Positions 47,601-59,600 of a stretch of 64,000 nt of DNA are shown piece after piece. The notes under the pieces were generated by a model. That model was not told the origin of the DNA. It made no database searches and saw only the letters and a list, made by a program, of their open reading frames with translations. Made by a program: the position numbers and the translations under genes. Positions within the stretch are counted from its first letter, which is position 1. Each line of letters starts with the position of its first letter. The DNA comes from Paragonimus westermani (taxonomy: Eukaryota; Platyhelminthes; Trematoda; Plagiorchiida; Troglotrematidae), in NCBI GenBank assembly GCA_008508345.1, contig QNGE01000919.1:60562-124561 (forward strand), written 5' to 3'.

Positions 47601-50600
47601 GTATTGATCAGTATCGCCTCGGAGAAAGCAAGCAACTTGGGGTTCTTATTACGTAACAGAACTTGAAACGAGTTGGCCGGGTCAACAACGTGACCTGTTT
47701 CCATGATGTGCTTTGTGATGGATGAGGTCAGATTTCGTCTCAGTCGTTCTGTTACCAATGTTTTACGTTCGTGACTGAAGAGAGTAAACGAAATGTTAAC
47801 ATCTCGCGATGTATGTCTTCTATCGCTATTGGTGAAAAAAGAAGTAGCAAAACCTATTTCACTTCCTGCTCATCCACATAATGTCGCCAAAGTGATTGCT
47901 AACTTAAAAGGTAGTGCCTTTTCAAATGCAACTATTGAGCGTGAAGTTAAAGATGACCCATGGACTACTGAACCGGACCTCGAGAAAGGAAGGTGTCATA
48001 TACGCAGAAACGTCCATTACATTAATAGGTAGTACAGGCTTTCAGACCTGCAAAGAAAATTAGTCGACATATTGGAGGATGGAGTCACGTCTAAATGGAA
48101 CGCAGCATGAAGACCTCCAGGCCGTCGGTCATGAAACCGAGTATCAACGATTGCGACTTATTAGGAATAGATGCATTGGTCTTCTACATAGCAGCCAAAA
48201 TATCACATGTGGCAGAAAAAAACGTGTCAGGCATACTGTCGAGTATACATAAAAGAACTTCAGGAAACACGATAGCACATTTAGAGAAAAACCTCGTACG
48301 CGGAGTAGACGCCATGAGGGATCCACGAAACAGTATGTTCCCTGTGGAGTAAAACACTTGCAATGCATACCTAGCTTGTCTACCTATACCGATCCTTATA
48401 ACCGTACCACATGGACGAACAAGCCAAGTTTAAAACACAACTGCTCAATCTGTAAGCATGAAACTTCATATCACGAGGGACGAATTGCAAGACAATGTAA
48501 AAGAGGTTACTTTGCGCATAATAGCAACTGCCAATCAGTCATTGACAAAATCAAAATACATAAATATAAGGCGTACGTATCAAGTAATGCAGGGCTATGA
48601 TAAAAGAAGTGCTCTATGCATGCACGTTTTCAAACTTTCAATTCCATTAAAGCCACCGTCGCAATATCCAAATCAATCAGTCATTTTCATCCTTGAGTTG
48701 TACCAATAGGTACAGCGGCTTGAGCTGGTGCCGGACCACAAAGTTGCAGAGTAGTGAACAGATACAAACTCATGGCGAAGAGAAAAGAGGAACAATAAAC
48801 TGGCAACAGTTGATTTTTACACTGGGTTTGAAGACACGGCTCCCCATTAACTGTGACACAATGCCACGTCAAAGAATGTTCTCAATTAGCGACGTGTTTG
48901 GTAGCAAATTCACTGACCAGTGAGACAGAGCCGGCTCACTTTGCTCAGTGGAACGGAGAGGGATTTCACAGCCCGTGACCACGTCATCATGTGGTCACCT
49001 TGCAGTTTCTTCCAACCGCCAGCAGTCACACCAAGCAACATCCGGCGCGCCAGACACTTCATCGACATACCAAGTATGGGGCCGACAAGGGACGGCTGTC
49101 ACAATCTCCGCTATCGGGTACCAACTTGTACATTTGCCAGACACGTGCCGACGGAATATCACGTTGCCCACAAAAACAGCCCATTTGATACAGGTTAACT
49201 GGCGGAGACAACATGCGTCTTCCGCAGGAATCAGCCGGGCCTCTGATCCACGGGACAAAATTGAGTGCACATGCGCATGGTAAACTCTGCCTTCAATCGA
49301 TAAATAGATACCTTTGTGGTACTACTAGTGACGGAGGTGAGCGGATGTACCGTTCGCTTATGCTCGCCTCGTGGGCACCTCGTTAGCAATACTACATCAA
49401 CATCGCTACCACAGACAACCATAAATCAGTAGTTCTCATTGATGTTTGACTGCCACGCAACCATCATCATTATCATCACAGAACAGCAATACATCAATGG
49501 TTCTCACTGATAGCTTACTGCCACACAGCCATGGAGAAGTAAACCATGTACAGGAAAACAAGAAAAAGGGAAGGATATGGGACTTAACTATTAAGAATAG
49601 TTACGTCTATATTCAACCACTCAGTGTCACGATGCCCACACTTTTTAAACACGTGGCTGGACCATGAGTGAAAGTAAGGTGCCATCAGCAAGACAACTTT
49701 CTTGCCGCTTTCACTGTCCCGCGTCGTTCAGCGCGTTCACTTCAGAGACAACTCAGGCAAACAACGACAAAATTCACGTCACTGAGGCCGATTAGCCGCC
49801 ACCTAACAGAACGTATCCAACCACCAAACCTGTCAGTCGCAAGGCCTGCCCTAGAGACGAACCTGAAATACAGCGGCCCTCTGATGAACGATGTGATTTC
49901 TCCAGACCAAGTGGTCACGTCCACCTTACACCTCACGTCAGTTGGCCGTAGCATCCGCAAACGGTGAAGCCGTGCGAATGCTATAATCATAAGATGAGTA
50001 ACGCCAATAAAAACGTCATACATGAATACCAGTGTATCGAATACAAGCAAGTAACAAAAACTGGATAACAAAATGTCTGGACTAATCAAGATCCGCATAT
50101 CGCAGCAGAAATGGCTTTGCCAGCTACGAATCATCAGTTGTGAGAACAGGAGCTTGCGGGGGTTTGACGATTAGACGAGTTGATATGAGGGTGGTCCCTG
50201 ACTTGCGATTCGTTTGACGGATGTTTGTGGGAGTCGAAACCCCCCACTAGAAGAGTGCACACCGTTCAGCTCGCATGGGTGTATCAAGGTAGAGTGTGTT
50301 GTTCAACATGTTGTGCAGCGGTGAATAGTCATTCGTCTTGAGGCGTCGCATAGAAATATGGGTAGTAGTTATTGTGGCAGTGCTCATGGCCAAGAACCAT
50401 GCCAATCAACCAGGTGATAGGTTGGTGGCACCGACACCAACGTTGCTGACAGGATTGGAACGGCTAACGAGTTCTAGCGTTCGTTGCCAGGCGGTATGTC
50501 GGGCAGTCCTTGTCCGGAGCTGTGCCGGACATTAAATGAACACGCATAGCTGTTTTTATAGTTCATGCTGATCGCTTAAACGTAGGTCACACGGGTACAA

Positions 50601-53600
50601 GTGTCGGGACAGGTTACATAATGAGCGCGTTGGAGATGTAATTGGCTTGGTTACATACACGGCAGGCTGAACAAGGTGACTAAGGAACGGGTACGGTGTG
50701 ATGAAGGGATTATCATGAAGTTTCAGGCGATGATGTCAATCCTGGTGGTCTAGGGCAATCGTACGATATCTATCGGATCAACCACTCATGCTGAACTAAG
50801 TCGATCTCTCAGCAGCAGAGGCAGATCACCGATGAAACGACCTGTCAGCAGCTGCTCATTCGACGCCAGATCAAGCCAAGGAGTCACCTAATCCACCAAG
50901 TCTTGAGGAGCAAAGACAATCACCAAGAGATCTGCTCACGGGTCGCCTTGACTTCCGGTGACCAGTAAGGTCATCGAGTTCAGCCGCAAGGGTTTCTTTC
51001 GTGATGGCTCACTCTTAACTCACAGCTCTTTCATGTCGTACACAGCACACCCTTCGACCTGTAGTTCACAAGCATCAGCTGGACAGTCGGCATCCCACAG
51101 TCGGTCTTGACTTCGATCACTTCGGCCACATCTTCGAAATCCCCAAACAGGTCCGAACGTCCCAGACTTCGAATGGCTGCGGTCTAGGCATTTTCATCCT
51201 CGAGTTGCTCATAGCACTAACTTTTGCAACGGCAAAAACGAAAGTGAACGGCGTCTGCCAAATAGGGGTTTCTAGGAGCCACAGCAGCAACGCTCGTAGT
51301 AAAAATACAGTGANCGCATTCAAACGTCATGGCTGTCTTGGTCCCTTTTCAACTGATCGGTATTCCACTGACAACTTATTCCAATTCCAGATATCCGTCC
51401 ATGGTTTTCTGTGTGCAAAACTAGTGGACGAGTTTATTCCTAACTTTCGCAAATCGGGGTAGTAACTCGAAATATACGCATTCAGACAACATACTTATTA
51501 CAAATGTTATGAGCGGTTCCGTACACAGGCAGGTTTGTCAAAGTGGACGGCTCGAAGACAAATAGACGCTCTTCAAGTTGGTAAAGTTACCTAGAGTGAA
51601 CGATGTTTCCGGCTATAAATTTATAAGTTATTACAGGAGGGGAAAATTCTCGTTTACATACTCCCGTGCATGTCCTTCGAGTTGAGGGAAAACAATCCAT
51701 ACACATCATCATCACCACCATGGACAGCAATACACCAGTGGTTTTCACTAACACTTAACTGCCACACAACCATGAGGAAAAAGCAAACCTTGTGCAGAAA
51801 GAAGGAAGAAAAAAGAATGGAAGTTGAAGGAACCTAAGTACTAAGAATAACTACGTCTGAATTTAACATTGCATTCAAACCTTGCAAATAAACGACCGAG
51901 TTATAAAGGAAAGTAAGACGTCATCAGCAAGACAACTTCCTTATGGCTTTCACTGCCGCGCGTCATTACAGCTTCATTACATCCACGATACACAGTTACC
52001 ACACATCTCAACTATACGAAAAACCGATCACACCCCAGGGTTATGTGCATTCCGTGAAAGACAACCCGAACCCACCTTGTCAACCGAAACAATGCGAATT
52101 TCTCAGGGGAGAAGTGATCTAAGCACATTTATTGTACAGAAACGGCAAAAACGAAAGTGAACGGCGTCTGCCAAATAGGGGTTTCTAGAAGCCACAGCAG
52201 CAACGCTCGTAGTAAAAATACAGTGAACGGTTCTAACACGGTCGATATTACACAGCGATGAACTAAACGACCACGGATAATACAGTTACAACAAGCACAC
52301 ACATGTTCCAATAAAGTGCTTGACCTCAACGTACCCGTGATTGCAAAGCATGTAATAAATCAGGTGAGTGCCAGACGGCTAGGAAAACCGCTGGTGATCA
52401 GAATATACGAGTTGTAGCACCAAGTGAACAGAGCACAGACAGAGAGCCACAGGTTACGCGAGGGTAACTTTATCGTAGACTGAACGGACTATGGGTGGCC
52501 TCAGTGGAATAGGCGAGCTATGAATTAATGCTTTACTGTACACGGAAAAACTCTCATCATTTAAAACAGTAAAACCAAATGAGGGAAATTGATTTCAAGC
52601 CTTACCTTGAACTCAAAACTATCGGCTGTACACATGTAAATGTGGCCTACGAACTAACAAGAGTCGAGTAGACAAAATACCGTCGTTCAACGAAGTAAAT
52701 TTCGAACAGCCGAAAAATAAAGCCCAATGCAATTAACATCTGCTTGTTACAGAACAAACGTAGCCTACAAGACGTACATTCATGTATCACAGGACTTAAG
52801 TATCTGTGTAGCATACTGCAGGAAAAACTTGTCCACGAAAGCAAGTACCACCTTCCAAGAATTTTAACGGACTGCATTGCAAACCAACCGGTACAAAAAT
52901 CGAAATGCACACAGGCGAACCAACAGCAATCACGTTTAGACAGTCTGCTGTTAGCCAACAACCACTTGGATTCCATTAGTGAAAGGTGTTAAACCCCATG
53001 ACAAACTAGAGGTGCAGAAGCGACGTTTGAGAACCACCATGTTCAAACGAGTGAACCCCGTTTTATGNTTTGAGAACCACCATGTTCAAACGAGTGAACC
53101 CCGTTTTATGAAAATGGTCGAAGAAACTGTCGGAAAACGTCCAGTAACCCGACAAAAACGCCCCGTAAAGTATCAGATTACATTACAACCATCGTCAAAC
53201 ACAAGAATACATAAGTGCTCCTCATTGATGTTTAACTGCCACATAAACGTGAAGTAAAAAGCAAGCGCTGGCTAGGAGAAAAACAGGGGGAAATAGATTG
53301 GGAGGGACCTAACTAACAAACAACCGTCCATCCTCGAATACTCAACAACAGAGTGCCTATACCCTACAGACAAACAACGGATCTATAAGTGAAAGTAAGA
53401 CGTCATCAGCAAGAGATTCCTTATGGTTGTCACTGCGTCACTTCATTAAGTACAGTTCACAGTCAACTCGATCAAACAACGATAACATTCGCACCACTGA
53501 GCCCGATTAGCCACTATTTCACCTAAAGTCTCCAGTCTCTCAGTATGTGAATCGCAAACTGCAGCCCGAGAGAAGAACCTGGCATACAGTGACTAGCCTC

Positions 53601-56600
53601 TTGGTGAGGCGATCGGCAATACCGAGCGGCCTGCATTCAATAACAAAGACGGGGTTAGTGCCAACCCAAGCTTGTAACAACCCCACGGTTTGAAGGTGCG
53701 AAGTGCATACCATGCAGACCAGCCACATCATTTGACAGACTTGCCATGGCCTGTATACTCTCTACCGATAAACCAAGTTAAGCAATGTCGCCCGCACACT
53801 CGATGTCAGACAGCTTACTAGCTGGTAGAAGCTTCACTTCAGGACCCTTGGAACCTACGAGTACCCCTTCCAGAATATCGTCTATCGCGATATTGACGAA
53901 GAGGGATATAGAGCACTCCCGTGGAACACTACTTGATATGAAGAACGCCGACGTGGCCGCTCATAAACACTCACTCTGCACTCAGAGTGGACACACAACT
54001 GATGCATAACAGTCAGCTTCGTTTGTGTGTAGTATAGTGCGTACATTCGGGAACTAAAAGGCAGGTCTCAACGCCGGGAAGACGATGGACCAGAAGCGAC
54101 TCTCGGAATAGTGTACACGGACTATGGGGGACATGCCATCGGGGCAACTGACAATGTGTTGCTGCCCACTGTGTATGAATACACGTCAACCGTACAAATA
54201 AATGTACGCGTTCGTGGTCCTGTGTTTGTACAACCAGTAAGAGACTTCATGCAATAAACGACTTTGCGGGTCAAGCGTCTTTTACGGTCTTGACACAACG
54301 CCTTCAACAAACTGTCATACTCCACCGGGATTCTTCTACGACGGAGGCAGACCTAGGGAGCGTGTTGGATAATGGGGTCGAAAGCACTGCAAACGTCCGA
54401 AAACACCATGACTGTTGGCTGAGGAAAGAAGTGCGGATACTCTACTGCTCGTTGTAAGGCGAATGTAAAGTCGACATGCTCGCGAATAGGCCGAAACTTA
54501 ACCTGTTTTCCTTTTAGCTTATTCATTCTGTGCGTCAGAAACCGCCGGATTATGGGACCAGTGGGCACGCTGTAAGCGAGTGAGACATAGCTAATAACTC
54601 TGCGGCTATCACATGATGTCCAGACACCTTTAACGAAAACGGGAATGGCCACCGATAAGCGCAACTTATGAGGCAAACCTTCAGTCTCCCATATGGAGTG
54701 GGGGAGTGTGGTCGAACCAAAAAACGATCTTTCGCAGGAAGAGAGGAAAGGTTAGGGGCTTTATTACATTCCAATGTTTTAAATTCCAAAGTCGTTCCGG
54801 TTTCCGACGGAAGATCGTGTCGAATGTCATGAATGAGCTGCCTCAGGCCAACTGAATCTTTTCTCAAAATGCTCAGCCCATCAGTTAAGTCGTCACGACA
54901 GAATGTGAATTTGTGAGTAGTTTTCTTCATAGTCTCATTAACACCTCACCGACAGTCACCTCAACCAAGAATCAGGGAAAACAGCACCCGGATGTTCCCC
55001 AGTAAAAATGCCTTCACCAACAATGATAGAAGATACTCTCTTCAGTCCCAAACGCAAAACATTAGAATAAATAGGATATGCGGATAGCAACACAACAGAA
55101 ACACTCAACGATTGGGTCCGCATGAAACAAAGACTGTCGTCAACTCCAAGGCAGACAAACTGCGTGAGTCAACAGTTTATGCACGCACAGGACCGGACGG
55201 TGAGCATTGATTGATCAACATTGCCTCGGAGAAAGCAGGCAGTTTCAGGCTCTGATTACGCAAAAGTAATTGAAAAGCGTTAGCCGAGTCAACAACTTGA
55301 CTTGTTTCAATGATGCGTTTTGTTATGGATGAGGTCAGATTTCGTCCCAATCGTTCTGTGGCCAAAGTCTGTTGCGTCATGACGTATCAACCACTTAGGC
55401 ATACGTTCGGCCATTCTTTGTCGTATGCACCGATCTGTTCTGTCGATGCGGACCTAACCACAACTGCAAGTGAACTGATAGATTACGTGTGAGGCCAGAC
55501 GGCTCGTAGACATTCCACATCCGATCCCGTCAAATATTTACCCCTCATTGTTTAGAAGATTCCTTCGACCTGGTACAAACCTTACAGAACGTATCAGTGT
55601 CGATGTTGACTTATTTACAAAAGTCCCACCGAAATTGATCTTTTTGTGCCCTTGTTGATTACCTTGAGGAACTCATACTTCTATATACAGAGAATATCCG
55701 TTTTGATTTCGGAGGATGGTATAGCAAGAACGGTATAGCAACGAGTAGCCCACTGGACCCCACACGTGGAGATATATTTTTAGGAATGATTGAATTAAAA
55801 CTATCTGGTGCTATAGATGGTGCCAGCCTCTATAAGCGATGTGCAGATAATATTTTGATTTTTACCACTAATATTCATTTTGCTTCACTCTTAAACCGTT
55901 TCAATTTCATTCATCTTAATCTTTCTGTTTCTCATGAAGAGGAAACAAACAATAGTTTGTCTTTTCTAGACATTTCATTTACTGGACGGCAGGATGGCTC
56001 ACTACAACGTTCAGTGCACCGCAAGTCCGCTTAAAACGGTCAGTTTTTGCAACTACCTCGTTTTTCATTTTGGACAATAAAACCTAGGACCCAGTAACAA
56101 TACCTCAGTCAAATTTTTATCCAGGTGCAATCTATAGGAAAGAGACCTAGAATAGGCAGCTTTATCCCTCTAAGGCAGAGAAGACATTTCATAAGCTGCT
56201 TGACCAATAGAGTCATGCGAATATGTACGCCGGATGAACTATCGTTTCTAAGCACACTGCTCTTATAAAATGGCTATCCAAGAATATGCAACGTCGCGAG
56301 AAACAGGATAAGATGACCTTAGCGGGAGAGAAGGCAATATTTATTTCACCACCATTCAAAGGGGATACGCTTGCCGAAACAGTCATTAAGAGACTCAGAA
56401 GTACTGTCAATTGAAATTTCTATGCTGTCAATCTACGTATCTTTAACTCTACTTTACCCCTGTGTTTACAGTTACAGGATAAAGTGCCCGTTTCTGTGGC
56501 TTCTTTTCGTGTATACTTATTTACGTGTTCCTGTGGGAGTAGTTACGTGAGTCACACAACCAGGCGCTTATCCGAACGTATTCGTCAGCGTCATCAAGTC

Positions 56601-59600
56601 TGGATCAATAGCATAGTCACCAAGGCAATTACCAGCGCAATTGTTGTACACTTTGTTGATACACCTCACACTGTCAACTTAGCCTCTTTTCGTCCGATTT
56701 ACAGAGTCAGCGGCATTCACTCAAAAGCCGTCAGATGCCGAATTTCGGTCACAGCTGGAGCAATCGGAATTCGACTGAATAATCCACCCTTGTGTGCACA
56801 GAAGCGCTTTGTTCAGGCATTGAAGTTGCCATGGCCAACCAACCACACCAGGACCGATCAAAACGCCATGGTTCCAATTGCTTCATAATTGAGGCATAAC
56901 TGCACCACAACGTTATCTTCGTGTGCCAATGACGTGTCTGACCTCACGTGAACTTGCTATTTGTTTTTGTTCGTTTCATCCTGAGAACTCTGTTCCATAG
57001 CAATGCTGTGTGATTAGCCTGATGATGAATAACAGAAGACGGACTTGTTCGCTGCACCATTTTTCTGATGACTGCACTGGAGATTTTTGACCATTTGAAA
57101 CATGCCAGAGTACCTTGTGTTTATGAGCAAATGATCTCTGAGTAACCAATAATAGAAAGTGGGTATGAGAATTGGCATAATCTGAGTCAAAGTGGCTACC
57201 CGAAAATGGACGGTCAACTTTAATGGAGTTACGCCACTGACAGTTGCAGCTATAACGGAAATTCAGTGCGCATCTCCTAGAAGAGTTCAACAGTCATACA
57301 AAAAGCACGGGTAGCCGAGAAAGGAAATCTCTTCCATAGAGTTAAGCACTGAAAACAAGCTTGTTTGCTACGCGTTTTTTCTCATTAAGCAGAATTGTTT
57401 GAAAAATCCTATTTGGGCGGTCAGTTCGGCGGACTATTTGATGGTTTCCACATGACACATTGGGTTTGGCGGGTGAGGGAAAAGTTGAAATTTTTTAGCT
57501 TCCGGCTTGGCTTCATACTTCAACTGGTGAGGTGTTCACCGTGTTTGAGCTGGCTGTTTCTGTGGCTGGTTCCAATCCAGCTGAGGAGGCATTTCGTACT
57601 TGGATATCACCCAAATAGATCAGTTTCCCCACTACTCAAAACTTCACATAGAGGATAAGTGCACTGATGTTGCCTTTGGGTGAAAGTAACCTCGTTGCTG
57701 CCGGAACTTCATCACAGGATATGTAAAAAGATATTGTAAGATGTGCAAATAAGCTCCGTCAAAGTGGCTGAGGTTCATCGTTTTCGAATGAAAACTGGGC
57801 CCAGTCAACTGTGCTACTGTACAAGTAAATGACGATGAACATGACCGGACGTCGGGCCGGACTTCACAGCGACAATGCTCCTCACAATGTCCCATAACTA
57901 TAAACATCATCGACGACATCCAAATCAACTCTGTTCAAGGTGGATCCACCAAAAAGTCGAACTACATCAGGGTAAACACAAACAAGCCCAACGTCGGAAG
58001 CAGAAATGGTTCTTGAACTTAAGTCATTGAAACGTAATGAGGCTCAGCGTTAAGACCTTTTATTGATTGTGGTGAAAAATCAACATCACAAGTGATAACA
58101 TTCCTTCGGGTGACTTGGGAAACCAAAGAGCCATCTTGTGGCATTTGCATACCACTGATTATTCGCGGCCTCGTGACAATTACGGAAGTATCCGCCTCGT
58201 TGCCACTGCGTCCAGATTATATCGGCTCATCAAACCATAGAAAGGTCATATTTGTGGAGAAATGTAGGAATCTGACCCGGTCACCAACGCACTGATCACA
58301 TTCTCGCCACGGACAAACTATGAAACACTGACGTGTATGGACAACCAACGGTAGTGGCACTTATGGGCACGAGAACTGCGCTTAGGTCTATTGGTTTTAA
58401 TGCTTCGTAAAGTTGCCAAACTTGCGGACTGATCCCAGAGCACTAGGTCCATGTGTACTATCGGTTCACAAGAGTAGCGTCCACAGCCAACTGTTTTGGG
58501 TGTTCGCTAGAAGTGCCCGATCTTCCTCTGTTTGTTCAACTTCTGTTAAGTTCTTCCAGCACTAAGCAGACAAGTGCGAACAGTACGAGTGACACCGACT
58601 TACTTAACATCTCCGCTAAATGATCGGGCTGTTCTGTATAGAATTCGACGCGCAAAATACCACTTAAACACTGAGACGGTGTACCGTTACACCGACGTGG
58701 GAAGCACAACCTCGTTACCCCGTGGAATCACTAACGCATCAACCAAGGTGGCTAAAACAAGTGTTATCTTTGTCAATCTACGTCATACATGATGTGGAAA
58801 GAGCGTCCGGTTATCGCAGGAGGGAAGAGGATATGATACCTGTGTTAAACCCGTTTTGCTTTTTGGTTCAAAAATGTGGCTTATCTTTGACGAAGACGTC
58901 AACCAGTTAGCCCACAATGCAGCAAAGACGTTCAATAGAGTACGATCGTTATTGCCCAACTCGCACGTTCCCACGCTACACACGCGTTCGCATTTGTGAA
59001 CCGAAATTCCAGTCCACAACACAGCGGCGGTTTCTATCCACACATCGTCTGCACTTCTGTCGTGAGTTTTCTGCTTCCCATTCCTCGTCTATCAGGCCAA
59101 TTTTGCTGAGCGACAGCTCGTCCACTCGCCAGTGTTATCCTCAGTCCACTCCCTGTGGGCTTTGGACATATCTTACCGCCATGTTAAAATAATCCACCGC
59201 GTGTTGGAACCATCATGCCTCGGGTTTGATCATCCGTCGCAACAGCATGTGGGGAAAACGCGTGAGCAACGCGGTAGTTCGCTTGTGTGTATTTAGAACG
59301 ATTTCTGATACGTGGTCACTCGGTCAACTAATACAAATGTGGTGTGAAATAGCTGAACCATATATGCTGAATGTCAGCCAAGTGTCACCCCTGCTGGGAG
59401 CCATTAGCCGCAGCCCCAACGACCGGAAAAACTGTGAAATGATCAGGCAAAGACGTGGCTACCAGCCACGAAGACTTTGTCGGCTCCATCCACTAAAGTC
59501 GGTGAGCAGCATTCATTGGGTTGACGGCCTCGTGCTCACTCAGATCTCCTACAAAACATGGCAGCATACCGCAAACAGCAGTGCCTGAATAAACACTGTT

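Noticed and set aside
57395..57660. An open frame, and a roughly 70-base resemblance to 31.89-31.96 kb
   Set aside because: The similarity is short and patchy; it could be chance or a very old repeat.
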